Positions 22,562 to 41,695 of a stretch of DNA of 64,000 bases are shown here, in pieces (the first letter of the stretch is position 1; every line of letters starts with the position of its first letter). The stretch covers positions 6,488,001 to 6,552,000 of the forward strand of contig NC_068556.1 in assembly GCF_022201045.2 (NCBI RefSeq), written 5' to 3'. The translations under genes and the position numbers were made by a program. The stretch comes from Citrus sinensis (Eukaryota; Streptophyta; Magnoliopsida; Sapindales; Rutaceae). The notes under the pieces were generated by a model that was not told the DNA's origin, searched no databases, and saw nothing but the letters and a program-made list of their open reading frames with translations.

Positions 22562-25500
22562 GTGTGTGTGTATATAATTATTTTCAGGCGCGTGTATCCT
22601 CTTTTTTTTTTTTAAATGCAGACACACTCTTAAACTATAAAATTTAATAGACTTATTTTTTTAATGAATTATAAAGTCGTTCACTTTAATAGTATTAAAA
22701 ACTAACTCTCTTAAACCACATACTTTAAAAAGCATGTCTACATTAAAAAAATATATATGAGGGCGCTCATAACTTCATTAAGATATTATACGTCATTATC
22801 CGAAATTTTAGGTAAAAATCATTTATTTTAAAATTAAAAAGGCAAATGTTTTCAAACGTGAAGAATTGATTAGTATAGTTTATAACACTCTATGATAATT
22901 TTTTTTTAGGAACGAATTGCATTTTTTTAAAAGAAACAAATTATATAGTAAACAAATTAGACAAATTAGGTAGTTTACTTGATAATATTATGTTTATTAC
23001 ATAAAACTAAATTAGATTCAAAATATAATTAGATAAAAACCTAAAGACTCGACAATCTTTTGTTTTAAAAATAATACAAATTACTATAATTAGTATTATA
23101 ACTTAATACTTTCTCATCAACTCTGAGTCTGTTTGGTATGACTTATCTATCTGCCATAAGTACTTATTTAATCTTATAAACTCTTATCAAAATTTTTGTT
23201 GTTATTTGGTTATTTTTTTAGTAGAATTTTTGAAGACTAAATAAGCTATTTTGCCTTTACTAGTAAAAACTCAAATTTTGAACTCTTACTAGTAGAAGTT
23301 AAAAGCTTTTTTTGAATGTTAAAATATTTAAAATGTCATTTACTTATATGACAATCTTATTTCATTTTCTTCATAAAAAAACTTTTAAAAAAACTTATCT
23401 ATTAAAATAATTTTATAATTTTAATAAAAACTCTCATTAACAACCACAAAACTAAATTTTTTATAAAACAATTCTACTTATAAAATCTCTATTAATAAAA
23501 ATTTTATTTAAATAAACTTTATTTGAAAAAAAAAACTATATCAAATGAAACCTCAGCGAAATAATGCCTAAAATGAAAAATATCACGTGTGAGTAAAACG
23601 TAAAGCGAGTGAGGGGAAGATTGGAAATGTATTATTAATTTTTTAAATTATAAAACAAAATGTGAAATAGAAAGAGAGATTGGAAGGGGCAAACGGGTTA
23701 GATTCGGTCTCATAACATAAAGGCATGGGCAAAGAGCCAAGACTGCCTCGTGCACTGGCGTATGTGGCGTATTCTTATTGGGACACGTGTGAGGCATAGT
23801 CTGCTCAGTCTTTTGGATTGTTGTTTGCTGCCTGGGGAACAGATTTATATGCACCAAAACCTAAGCTTGTCTCCATCTATTTAGTATTTACATGTATATT
23901 TTCTTCTTTCCTTTTTTTTTTTTTTAAGTTTGTGGGCTTACTTAAGAATTATTTTACTAATTTTTCAAGTTATTATTATTTTTTGGAATGAACTAAATTT
24001 TCAAGTTATTGATATACATCATTATCACAACAAAAAAAAAAAAAAGAAAAAAGTTAATGGTGTACATATATATTTCCCTATATAAATATTTTAAAGGTGA
24101 AATTATTTAAGCCATAAGTTTATTTTTCAACTCTTTTTTTATAGATAAAATTATCTAATGAATCTTTTTTTCATTCTTATCGAATTCTTCATTTTCTCAC
24201 CACTAGACGGTAAAACTGCATGCAACTGAATAATGAAAGAAAATTCTATCAAAACCGATTTTTTTTATGCTTTTTAAAATATCGGGAAGATAATTTTTGT
24301 TCCCAAACTATGATTTAATTAATTTTGAGAGAGAATTATAATATTTTCATTCGATGTCATTCGTGATCGCATGCAACTAAAATAAAATTTACATGATAAT
24401 ATTTGAGGTTTGCTCAATTATGGATTTATCATGTAGGGTTGAACTAATAAATACTCACGAAATCTCTATTTTTTTAAAAACTTCTATTGTTGATTATGTT
24501 ACACTCCTCACACATTTTCCTTAATTTTTCTTAACTTCTACAATCATATCACCTCAACCATTTTGGTGACATTAATTAAAAAAATCAATTTATCAAATTA
24601 ATCTTAAAAGTAGAATAAAACTAATATGAATCAGTTTAAATTATAGAAGATTAGAAAAAGTGAGAACAAGAGATAATTTAATAGCAGGGACGTCTTGGAA
24701 TATTTTTTAAAATAAAAGGTTTAAACCAACACTTAAACATAAAATATTGAAAATAAATTAACATTTACCCAGTGAGATTGTGAGAACTCTCTCTCTTGGG
24801 TTTTTTTTTTTCCCTACTAACCTTTTGTTCCTTCTCTCTTTTCATTTAATAAAATTTCCATCATTTTGGAAAAAAAAAAAAAAAAAGAGTTATGTTAAAT
24901 TTATGATTCCTGCTCCAAATTAAAACCACGTCTCAATTTCTAAAAGCGGATAATGCATATTTCTTTACTTCAGTGGCTCAATTTCATCGAACGCTGCGCA
25001 CGCAATATAAAATTCACAACTAACCGATGGTCAGTGTTGTCTTCATCTCATATGGCCACATAAAATTATTAATTAAGATCATAAGATATATATAAAATTA
25101 TTAATTAGGATCATAAGATATATAAATCTTTATAATTTCCTCTTCAAGACAAGATAGGTCGGTCCATTGCTTACCAAAATAAGAATTGCAATCATCACTT
25201 GACCCACGTTACAAGCAAGTGCAAAGAACAATACCGTATCTTGTGCATAAAGAAAAGATTTATTACGCTTTGAATTGCAATTTTCCTTTTTTTTTTTCTT
25301 TCGTAGCACATCAATCCAATATGTTATTTAAATAATACAAAATTTCTTGCTAGTCATTTTTTATTTTTTACATAGAGTTAATTGTCTTTAGGTTTTAGCT
25401 TGATGATTTATATATAGCAAATTAATGCAGCTTTTGATCGTCAAATCCTAGTAAGCAAAAAAGCTTTCAAGTTTTGATGATTGTCAAAATTTGCTGCTCT

Positions 25501-28500
25501 TTTTGGAATCTTTTAAGTGGGAAACAAATCGATATCTTAGAAATATATAATAGCCGTTAATTAAATGGCTGGCTGGCTAGCTAGCTAATGAACACTCAAT
25601 GCACCTTCAATAATTTCAAATCCTCTCTGCAAATCCATCCAAATCCATCACAGCCATTACCATTTCCCCAAGTAGCAAGGTCACTTAACCACCCAAACCT
25701 TTTCCTCCAACGACCAATTGGCTTAGGTTTGACTTGTTTTGTTAGCTTAAATTTGAAAACCCTTTTTTTTCCCCCAATCATGTGTCATTTTCGTGCACCC
25801 CGTAGCCATGACAAGAAATTTAATTACTTAAATCTTAGCTCAAATTTGAGGTCCTTGAGGAGTATTTAATAAATATTTTTGTGTGATCAACTTTTCAATC
25901 ACAACGTTCTAGCCCATGATCATGTTCATATTAATATTTAAGCTTACATGATTTCGAGACCTTTCTTTATCGATCTTTTTAGCGGAACTATATCAATGAA
26001 GAGTGGAGTTAAGTCTCTGATTGGCTGGCTAAGTAATTATAAAATTAGGGTTATATTTTATCTGAGGTCTAAGTTCGATAAACAACTCTTTAGCACCCAC
26101 TTCGGATTTGTGGATGTGATAACCACTCGATAATTTTCGATGTTAAATTAAATTTGCTACGTCCAATTTGATTATCTAGAAATTGGGAGCCAATTTTATG
26201 ACTAGTTGCATAAATTTGACAATAACCGACATAAAATACTTTAAATTATATTAAACGTATGCAGCTTGTCCTAATCTTACAATCTAAAAAAATTGGATAA
26301 TTGAAGATTTATATAGATTTGTGGGGCATCTTGGATTTTGTGATTAAATAGAAGTGGGATTTATTTGAACTAAAAGGATAAACAAGAATCATCGAGTTGA
26401 AGTGCCGCAAAATCATAGAATCCCAAGCTCTTTAGAGAAAAATTAATGTCCTTTTCAATATCATGCAATTTACAAATAGGTGACTCAATCTATAAAAATA
26501 GACAACAAAATACAAGATAGATAACCCACAAGAAGTACACAATTCAAGTCCAACATAGAAGATCAAATAAAAATAAACTATGTAACCACTAAGGAGACTC
26601 AAAACCTTCTACTTAAAAATTAAAGGGAGGAGGTACCGACCTACTAGAGGAAAAGAAATTTGAAACCTTGGTTTTTAAAAGATTAATGCTTATCAGTAAG
26701 TAATTACAAAGACTTCAATGTCTAATCAAATGAAACTAACAAATAGTTATTGAGGTGTTTCAACTGACCTGCAAGAATAATTGTGTAAATGCATTTCCGA
26801 AAAATTTTCCTGGGAGAGTTTTGAGTTTTTATTTTTTAAAATAAAAAAAAAACGAAATAAAATTTATTGGATATTATATAGTCAATCATATTTAGTAATT
26901 TTTTTCCTTTTTTTAACAACCTCCTAAGAAACACAATGCATCCGAAAAATCCTAAGAAGATTATATCTTGAGTATGTTATAGTCTTCTTTAAAAGAAAAA
27001 TTAACACTACTTTTTTGCCTTAATAAAAAAAAATTTTTTTTGGGCCGCTATAGTGCAAGATACTACACTAGTTGCTTATGTGATCTTTAATGTTCTAATA
27101 TTTTAAATGAAAATTTGTGCTATTTATGAGTCACAATCAGAGGTTTTTTTTTTTAATCTTATTTAACATTTGAAGAGGATTATTAGTTGTTTTATTATAT
27201 TTTTAATATGATAATATATCACGTACATTATAATTTATAACTAGATGCATAAACTCAACTCAGAAACCCACTGTATTAAGGTTCACTTAGAATAATAAAG
27301 GTACTTCCACAACACACGAATTGTCAAAACCCTCCAATCTTAAAGATACACGTTGAGAATAAGCACAAGTTGATGGTGGGTTATTGGTTGTTCTGTTCGG
27401 TAATTGTATTTTTAACCTCATGATGATGGCGCATCATATCAATATCATATCATGCAACACATATTGAATATACAGCAAGCAATTCACTGGACATTTCAAT
27501 AATGGTGTAGAGAAACGTGCAGCCAAGTGTGAGGTTCACCCATTCGGCAATTAGGTTAAAAAGATTCACTTCTTGCTTCATTAATTGGTCGCTGCACTTC
27601 CATTTTGGCAATTATTGATCTCAAAAAGTTGCCCTGCACGTTCTTTCATGTTCCTTGCACGAATCACTCGTCCACACTTAGCATTTCTGGTAAGGCTCAT
27701 TTTGCATGAAACTAAACTTGCAGAACGAGAAACAAACAATCCCACAAAAGATTAGTATTGACTGAACCCACTAACGCCATAATTTCAACCCTTTCACTAT
27801 TCAAGCTGACTTTTTTTAATTCTCCCTCTTTTCTTTTTTGGAAAATAGATGGCTGTGATTCTTGAATTCACTAAAATTTTGCATGTATTAATTTCTTATT
27901 TATGAAAAAAAAAATATAAAACATTCTGATTAAGAAAGCTAGAAAAAAAAATAAAAATGAGACGTGCTTCAACTGGCCTGCTAGGTTAGAACAAAGTCTT
28001 TCTAGAAGCACAAAACTCGAGGAGATAGGGAATAGAAGTACCATTTTGAATGGATGGTGCCATGCTAGAGATTTTTTTACCAGTTTTTCCAAATTTTTGG
28101 AGACTCGCATGTGGCACGTTGATGCAGCAGTCAAATATCAGCGGCTCAAAAATTTTGTTGTTTGTTTGTTTTTAATTTTATTAATCCTGATCCCTAATCT
28201 AAGTTTATGTTGTTGACAAAGCTGTAATTTTCAATTAGGGTTTAATATATTTCGATAGAAACAATCTTTTAGGTATTCATCCTTCTTAAGTGTTATTGTT
28301 TTAAGTGTTATTAAAACATATAATAATTCTCTTCTAATCTCACTAGAACTTTTAAAAATTTTGTGCCACGTATAAATTTTGATATTCAAATGCAACCTAA
28401 TTGTCATTCCTATCAAGTTAGCCACCATAATTTCTCAAAATTGAATAATTTATCATTTCCTACTTTCGGTGATGGAACACACACACTTTGCCAAATGCCA

Positions 28501-30183
28501 AAACATATCTAAATCGTTCTAATATATAAATTAGATAAATTATCTTATTGACACGTATAAATTGTTCCAGTATTTGATAGATAAATCATCTTGTCGACAT
28601 GTTTAAATCATTCTAATAGATATAAATAAATCACGTTGATGACATCGAACGTGTCGTATATTACTTTTTGTCTTCGAGGATACCCCAATCAATTCAATGA
28701 ATAATTGAGATTAAAACCTATCTGTTGTAGATTATCTAGAATGCTACTTAAATAAACTCAAATGGTAAAAAAAAAAATTTGAGATGACAAACATGACTAA
28801 AAGAACGAAAACTTTCTAAGATAAAGAAAAATAAACCCAAATAAGACTTTTGACTCCTAAAAACTAGCCTTACATTGGACTTAAATTTCAAAAAAGATTT
28901 TGTAATCGTTCAGCCTTTGGATATCTACTTCTGACTTTCACTCTTTGCGGGTGATGTACGATAATAAATCGTCTCATATTTTTCATGACATTTGTCTTCC
29001 TTACAGCTATTATATGTCCCAACAGTCATAAATTTATCGTTGTCGATCACTTACTCATCTTCCTTACACTTCACATGTTTGTTATACTTCGGTGGTCCTG
29101 GCATTACACTTGAGAATCGTAACAAAAATCTTTATCTCGGTTAAGGATAATTTTGAAGAAATTTGTTTTCATTTCTTCAATAAAATATTATACACTAAGC
29201 GTTATTTATAAATGCAAAGGCTATATATTTTTTTAAAAATTACATATGTAATTACAAAAGAAAATGTGTCGATCTATTCAACACAAATTGTGTCTTTAAC
29301 AAGTGTAGATCATCCCTTTGACAAGTGCGGATTATGCATTTGAAAACTTCATTTAATGCCGTTTTATTTGGCATTCTCAACAAATTTGTGGTCAACAACG
29401 AAAATTTTATGACCGTTGTAATGTACAGCGGTTGTACGATAGCATTTCTCATGGTATTGATCCAAAATTTTATATCAAATGACAAAATTCTATCTACGAT
29501 CAAAAAGAAAGAAAAAACCTCGAATTTTAAAAAGTTCAGCCGATGAACATCATAGCACATGAACCCAACTTTCATCACTAAATAGTCATTGTCTTCTTGG
29601 CTCACAAACCACTTCACATCTTCTTCTTGGTTTCTAGTACAAGTATTGGTGGAGAATGAATTTATACAATCTTCAATTGGAATATCACAAAATGTTATAT
29701 AAGTTGGGCAAGCGCCTATTGCAGTTCAGGAAATACCAAATTGAATATGAACAACAATAATGAGGAATGATAAAGCTATAAAAATAGCATACCAATTAGT
29801 ACAAATGCAAAGCGCATGTTTCTGAACTCTGCAGTCCACATGAAGCCTTAAGCAGGCAGGTCTCAAGGAGAGAACGCCACTTTCACATGAAATTTACAGC
29901 TCTATAAAATCAAACTCAACAAACCAAACAGGAGATCTCTTCTGATTAAATTGCCGCAGAGATTTTACAAAGCATGTTCCCTGCTAATTCCCAAGTCATA
30001 ATAGCAAATTACTCAGAATACCCACTGGAGAAAGCAACATCCACCAGTAACAAATGTGAACTGATCGCATACCAAAGATGAAACCTCCAATGAAAGATAT
30101 TGTCATCCATCAACTGCAGAATTCCAATTCATACCAGCTGATGAGCCATTATCAACATAAGATGGCTTTGTCACCACTACCCT
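22562..30183. other. Long gap without a supportable gene
   Basis: About 7.6 kb of AT-rich DNA. A possible hAT-like MITE spans about 23129-23556 (gagtctgtttggt versus the inverse of caaatgaaacctc), with poor ends. A 36-bp tandem duplication containing aaaattattaatta lies at about 25055-25128. ORFs at 25588-25869, 25948-26133 and 29252-29617 show no recognisable domain or splice structure. The end nearest 30183 probably contains the KIN13B 3' UTR. Confidence 0.5.
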
Positions 30184-34746
<4,563 letters not shown>

Positions 34747-36397
34747 TTTTCTCTCGCTGTATCTCTCCCGATCAGACTAGCTTATCAGTTTCAATCTGTT
34801 TATTAAACGCAAACAAAATCTGCCGGCCGTGCAATACACACCGATGCTTCAAGACCTTTTCTTTTTTTTTAAAAAAAAAAAACTTCTTACTAATAGATAA
34901 AAATGAAGAAATTAAACAGATATTTGAAGCCTGAATGACGAAGCTTTATTTGTTTTATATTTTTTAAGCAGAGAGTGCGAAGAGAAATGATTTTGAAACT
35001 TTGAAAAGGAAGACCGGGCAACTCTCGAGGTGTTTTATTAAAGCTTAAACAGTAGCACGGTTAAGGAAGAAAACTCGCGCGTGTCTACCACGTTAATGAA
35101 GAGGTAAGGCACCGCGTGATGGTGGCCCACTTGTTTTATGTGGCCGGGCGAAGGGAATGGAACGCGGGAGTGCGCTTGTGAGCTTGTCTGGTTGTCTCCT
35201 TGCTTGGGCTCGATGGTTTGTTTTTACTTTAACAGTGGACCAAGGCGAGCGTGTGAGGGCGCGTGTGTTTGATCGAGGATGAGGTGCCGTCTGCGTGTGC
35301 ACGCGCGCCCGTGGGTGGGTTGTTTGGTTTGGTGGGGTGTCAAAGCGGTCTTGAACAGAGTCCGAGTCAATTGTTGCTGTTGTTGGTCATCACGTCGCTT
35401 GGTGCATGGCCTACTTGAGTGAATCGCGGATACGGTGATTGATCATGCTGTCTTTGTTCTCTACCGTGGATGGTCATCTCATCATTGTCGTGGAGCCCAC
35501 TTGCCAATATTTAAAAACTTAAGAGCGTCATGAGTTGTGAGCATGGTTTGGATTTTGGACGGTCCACGTAGGATGTTCAAGATTTTAAGCGATAAGATCG
35601 CGTTGTTACGTGTTAGGGGGATGCATGAGGCAACGAAGGAGGGAAAGTTAGAATTCAAACGGGGTTGTTGCCTTTGTCGGCTCGTCTATAAAAGCATGAC
35701 CCAATGCGCGGTTGAATCCGTATGACGCTTTTAATAGAATAGAAATTATTATTTTTTACTTTATACATACCTATGATAATAATAATAAACTTCACTTCAC
35801 CTTCTTACATTTTCTATTTTCCGTTTCATTTTCTTGATTTTTGAAAAATATCTTTAGGTATTGGAGTGAGAAGTTGGAGTTAAAAAGAACGTCGATCACT
35901 CTATTAGAATTTCATAATGCGACTTCACTTTAAAAGCAATTAAATCAACATCTTATCACCCAATAAAATTTCTTTCATTTCTTTTTTATCAGTCGGATTT
36001 TAATATTAAGAGCGGCACTATCTTGTGCAATTCGCACTATTTTTTATAGGTTAGATTGGGTAGGTAAATTCATAACCCGTAAACCCATAGTCATAAATCT
36101 TTTTGATAAATTTCAACTTGTATTGTTGTTGTTGTTTTTGCTATTTATGTTGCTATTTTTGTTGTTGCGGCTACTGTTTTTTATGCTTAACGTTTTGTGC
36201 TTAACTTTGAACTTCTCTAAAAAGGGGAAAAAAAAAAAAAGATTGAAGCTTCTAAAGCTACTTCTATTTGCTACTTAATCTTTTGTGTTTGAGTTTGACT
36301 TTGAACTTATAATTTGTTTTTCTTTATGAATTGTTTGTGTTATAATTTGTAATTTAGTTTTGTAATATCAAGTCTTAGGAATCATGGGTTGTTAATG
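34747..36397. other. KIN13B upstream region and spacer
   Basis: No gene is visible. 35080-35340 is GC-richer with long GTGTG/GCGCG-like words and opens frames in several directions without domain similarity. It probably includes the KIN13B promoter and 5' UTR; I see no convincing TATA box. Confidence 0.45.
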
Positions 36398-36402
36398 TTT
36401 AT

Positions 36403-38829
36403 TGTTTGGGGAATAAAATAGGGTGACCGCAATCTCCTCAAAATAAAAAATGAGCAAATAATTGATAGGCTACTAGGAGAAAATTCTAGTGACCTTGAAC
36501 AAATCATCTCAACTAGGTGAAAATTTTGATGACTTTGAACAAATCACTTCGACCAAAAGATTATTTGGTTACCTCGAGGACATCACCTCGACCAGAAGGA
36601 AATTCCGATGGCCTTAAGCAAACCACTTAGACCACGATGTAATTCTCGAGACCATGAGTAAACCACCAAGACCAGGAGTTAATTCTAGTGACCTCGAGCA
36701 GATGGGTTTGAGGAGACCAGAAATAGGTCAGTCCAAAGGCCTCAATTAAGTTCAACTAACGAGTTCCTTCCAAAAAGTTGGGCATAACGTCCATGCACGC
36801 CCAGCTACTATAATTGCAGCTCAATAACTACTCTGAAACGGGCGTATTAACTCATGATTCAAGCGACACTTTTAACTCAATAACGCCAACGCATTGAAGA
36901 TGGTACGACATACATGTTCAGGTGCTACATCGTCTCTTACTGTTCTTTGTGATTTCAGGTTTTCTCAGGTTATTTCGTAGTGGTCACAGGGTGTTCTTAA
37001 TGTTTAGCAAGTTGCTTCCCCACCAAACAAATTTAATACTGACGCAGAGGTTTGGCACCAAGTCGCCAACCGACTCAACTGGATTTCGGCATCACCATTT
37101 GGCGCCGTCTGTAGGGAATGGTACGAAAAGCCGACTTGTTATCTCTATCATTTTTTATCTGGCCGAAGCAAAGGCAGAATATTGCGGTGCATACATGGAT
37201 GAACTTGCTCAAATGAGGAAGCCAATCAAGGCTAAATGGAATGCCGCTTGTGAAGTTTGCAAAGCAGATCCATAGTTAAGGATTTGAAGTAAAAAACTCA
37301 AATGAGAGCACATTGAAAGCATACGTTTATAGGAATCAAAACAGGTTAGAAGTTATATTTTGATTTACAAGTAATTTTTTCATGAAAAATTAATTATTTC
37401 TCTAAGTCCTGCCATGTGAAATGAGGATAACTTATATTTATTAAATTGATTATGCTCATATTAGGACTGATGGTATAACTTAATTAACTTGATTTCTTGA
37501 AAGTTGCTTAATGTGAGAGCAAGTTATGAAAGGAGAGATGTAGGCTAGCATTGATAAGCCAAGCAAAGTTTATAGATAAATTCATTAATATTTTATAAGA
37601 CATTAAAAAAGCAAAGAGAGTTAGTAAAAAATTAAAAGGCTCTAAACCTGCTCTAGGTAAGATATAAACCTAAAAATGACAAGGGTTGTTTAAAGTTGCT
37701 TAAGTCAGTACAAGGTTAGAAGCCTTAGAGCCTATTCTAGGCAAGGGATAAAACCTTAAACTGATAAGAGTGACTTCAAATTGCTTAAGTCAGTAAAAGG
37801 TTAAAAGCTTTGAAACTTGCCTTAGATAAGACATAAAACTTTAAACTGACAATATCTGCTCACCTATGGTATGATCAGTAGAGGAAACAAAATAAAGTTG
37901 CTTAAGGTTTAAGTTTGTAAAAAATTATAAACTTTATAGTTTTCAGTGTTGATTCGTTTTACTCTCAACACTAGAAACTAAGGGACTAGTGTTTGGGGAA
38001 TAAAATATGGTGACCACGATTTCCTTAAAATAAAGAGTGAGCAAATAGTTGATAGGCTATTAGGAGAAAATTCTATTGACCTTGAACAGATCATCTCGAC
38101 CATGTGGTAATTTTGATGACCTCGAACAAATCACATTGACCAAGAGATTATTTGTTTATCTCGAGAACATCACCTCAACCAAAAGAAAATTCCAGTGGCC
38201 TTGAGTAGACCACCTCGACCAGGATGTAATTTCAAGACCATGAGCAGATGAGTTTGAGGAGACTAGAACCAGGTCGATCCAAGACCCAATTAAGTTTAAT
38301 TGATGAGTTCCTTTTGAAAAGTCGAGCATAACGTCCATGCACACGCAACTACTATAATTATAGCTTAATAACTACTCTGTAACGAGTGCATTAACTCATG
38401 ATTCAAGCGACGCATTCAACCTAGTAATGCCAATGCCTTGACGATGGTATGATAATTTCAGATGCCTATAAAAGTACTAAAAAATCCAAAGCAGGTGTGG
38501 AATTTTTCTCTCTCTATAATATCTTTTACTCTTTTCATTGTTAAAGAGTCTTCTTCCATCTTTACAAAAAAATCTGAAACTATTTATTTATATATTTTAT
38601 TTTTTGGTAAAACCAATAAACTAACTTAAGTATCAGAGGGTTATCGCAGGAAAAACTTCTAACGCTGCTTACCGTTCTTTGTGATTTCAGGTTTTCTCAA
38701 GTTATTTCGTAGTGGTCGCAGGGTGTTCTTGATGTTTGGCAAGCCGTTTCCCCACCAAAGTTATTGAATGCTGACGCAGAGGTCTAGTACCAAATCGTTA
38801 ACCGACTCGACTGGATTTCGGCATCAACA
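36403..38829 (+). mobile_element. Non-autonomous LTR retrotransposon
   Basis: Left LTR 36403-37097 (695 bp) and right LTR 37990-38829 (840 bp) both start tgtttggggaataaaa and end in ggcatca(c/a)ca. A primer-binding site tggcgccgtctgtaggga follows at 37100-37117. A polypurine-like aaactaagggactag precedes the right LTR. The flanks tttat (36398-36402) and tttaa (38830-38834) are a 4-of-5 match. The internal region of about 890 bp encodes no gag or pol, so it needed help from an autonomous relative. The right LTR retains a TATA-like ctataaaagta near 38466; the left LTR lacks that segment. Confidence 0.9.
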
Positions 38830-39403
38830 TTTAATTTGATTTTTGAGACTTTTAAACTTTTAATTTTAATATTTGTTAAAGAACTATATGTTAGTGATGT
38901 TTTGGACTTAGACTACAAAATTATATGGATGTTATTATTTACATTTTATGTTTAATTAATCTAAATTTATTAATTTTTTTATTATTTTGATTTTGAAAAC
39001 ACTAGAAAAGGACACTTCGAAAACTCAAAGTAAGTTGTGCCCTTAGAAATAGCCCAACCCACGGTTGCATGATTTGAGTTGAGTTCGATTTGATTGACTT
39101 TTTAAATGGTTAGGTGGATTGAGTTACTACTCTTTTTTTGGGGAAAAAAACATGAGTTGACAATAATTAATGTTATTTTTTATGTCAAATATTTTTTTAT
39201 TAAATCACATGAGATATTATGGGTAATTGAGTACGAATGTGTCAAAATTTTAAGCCAGAATTTAGGTAAAAATTGCACTTATCATAATAGAATAATCACT
39301 TCGATAAAATAAGCATGTTTACAGTAAAATAACGTTTATGCCATGTTTAGATATCAAGTTAAGATAGTTATAGACATGTTCAAATTTTTTTTCTTAGGGT
39401 TAT

Positions 39404-40837
39404 TGTTGGATATTTTAACTCAATTGCTATTGATGTCAATGTGCAAGTGTACACAACAAGTAATAAAGTGATAAATATTCAAGATCGTCTCCACATGGAT
39501 TGATGTTACTAGAAATGCTACAGCAATCATGATAGTGCAAACTTCCTTCTATCTAAAGAAAAATCTAATTAAAGTTGATTAACTAATGAAATTAACACTA
39601 TAATAAAATAACTGCAGTAATAAAGTAAATTAGATTAATTGCGCAAAAAGAATTTAATAAGAATAAGGTAGTTGAATGATCAAACTCTCTTCATGAGCTG
39701 ACTGTTTTGTACAAACTAGCACCAGTTGCTGCAACAATTCCTACAGCACTGGGCATAATTATTTTGCATCCTCAACTGTCGCTTGTTGGACTTCTCATAC
39801 CCTTATGCAACTTAACAATGACCAGTTGTTATTTCACCTAAGATATGACATTATGAACATACACTCTCTCTACCCTACAAGGTGAATCCTTATATCTAGT
39901 CTTCACAAATCTTAACTCAAGTGTGGCCCTTTTGGGACTCAAGTTAAACTCAATCCAGGAAACTTAAATTAAGATCAAGTATTACTTTAATAATTTTCAC
40001 TAAGACAAGCTCTTTTGCGGCTCTCTCTTAACTTGAACCATTAAATGGGAGATCAACCGAAATAATGATTGTAATATAAGCTATTAGAGCAAAATGCTAC
40101 AGTAATCTTGCAGCAACTCATAAGAACAGTCAATAACCCATTAAAATTGTTTGTCACTCAACTACAATCAAATTTAGTTCATAACTTGTAAAAGAAAAAC
40201 TAATAGCAAAATATCAGCCATGAAATACATCGTTTCAATCAGAGAATAAGTAAGGAGACAAGTAAAGAATGATGAAAATTGAATCCAAATAGTTCTGCAG
40301 ATTTCTTCAATGGTACAAACTTGTTCTCTCTTGAATTCTGCTTCTTCCTCATTTTTCTCTTGATTTCTTTGATGTTAATTCCCGGCCTCCCTTCCATATA
40401 ATACGTGCTCCTTTTATAATTGAAAATTAAGGTAAACGGAAACCTAGGGCGCGCATACGTCAAATTAAAAAACTATAGATCGCGATTCTGCAAGTATCCC
40501 ACGCTAAATTTTCTATGTCGTTGTTCCAGGATTGCTACAGCAACTACATTGTTCCAGATTTGTTTCAATTCTTTTGTAGCCATGTTCTTTCTTCATTTTT
40601 GTAAGCTTATTGCATTAGCATTCCTTCCTTGAAATACAAGCTTTTGGACACCTACAATTATGCACACAATCTAAGCACGAATTATTCTAAATCAAACAAA
40701 ATTTATTAAAACTAAACTAAAATGAATGTTTATGCAAAATGTAACAAAAATGCAATAGAAACACATCATTTACTCTCTAAACAATATTGATTTAAGTCTA
40801 AAAGTGTCATGATAACTCTCATTTTATAGAGTTATCA
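39404..40837 (-). mobile_element. Solo LTR of a Ty3-like retrotransposon
   Basis: A 1434-bp unit begins tgttggat and ends agttatca. It is flanked by a perfect 5-bp duplication, gttat (39399-39403 and 40838-40842). Read on the minus strand it starts TGATAACTC and ends CCAACA, the TG...CA form of an LTR. A TATA-like tataaaaggagcacg on the minus strand near 40400-40420 supports that orientation. There is no second LTR or internal domain nearby, so it most likely arose by recombination between the two LTRs of one element. Apparent ORFs inside are spurious. Confidence 0.75.
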
Positions 40838-40842
40838 GTTAT

Positions 40843-41620
40843 TATATTTTCATTACGTAAAATATTGCGAAATAATAAACCACTACACAAATTATTGAAA
40901 AGATAACACTTCACTATATTAACTTTATAAAAGTTGCAGTTTACTATATTTATGTCATTGTTGTTGATCTAATGATGATGTCACACTAACGTTGTTGGGG
41001 TAAAATTATGTTTTCATCCAACGAAACTTAAATTTGTAATTCTTTCACTACGGCAAGTATTGCAAAATAATAAATCACTTCATGAATCACTATAAGGTAA
41101 CACTTCACGACATGAACTTTTTAAAAATAAGAACCTACGACATGTTGATCACTTTCATTAGTTGATTTATTAGTTTACTTATAAAGTACCATTTTTCCTT
41201 TAATTAGTGATTCTTAAAATAAAAGGGAAATAACAATGTTACCCCTACGATTCACGTAATGAGTAGGACACCTATTTGATCTTTTCTCTAAAACTCCATC
41301 CATACATCTAAATTTTAAAATAGTGGTATAATGGTTAATTCTAAGAAATTACTATGAATTTCTCTTACTGGTTTTATTTACTAATTTTTATTTTATTTGT
41401 ATTTTATGTGAAAACAACAAGCAATTAAGTTGTCAAAAGAATGGTGGAACGATAAAATAGATTGTACTTTTGTTTATACTTCTTCTTTATGTAATTACAA
41501 TTGAGGGTAAAAGTGTAAACATGAAATAGGGGTTTTAAGAGGAGATTAGATATGTGATAATAATGGTTATTTTAACTTTGTTCTATTTTTAGCTCAAGTT
41601 ACATTATTTTTATGTACGAG
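40843..41620. repeat. AT-rich spacer with a diverged direct repeat
   Basis: About 100 bp at 40850-40950 is repeated with roughly 75% identity at 41038-41150, sharing gataacacttcac/ggtaacacttcac and aaaataataaa. No gene. Confidence 0.5.
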
Positions 41621-41695
41621 CTAAATGGTGTATTTGAAAGTGAGGTGCTATAGCTTTTAAGTTACAGCTGCTGTGGAGTAAAAACTATAACTATG

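Noticed and set aside
29252-29617. 121-codon minus-strand frame upstream of the KIN13B 3' end
   Set aside because: AT-rich, no recognisable similarity, and an overlapping plus-strand frame of similar quality.
35093-35302. GC-rich minus-strand ORF upstream of KIN13B
   Set aside because: Low-complexity Arg/Pro/Ser translation of GC-rich promoter DNA; no conservation can be argued.
36922-37275. 117-codon frame, superficially a gene
   Set aside because: It crosses the left LTR boundary and the primer-binding site of the LTR element, so it is not a gene.
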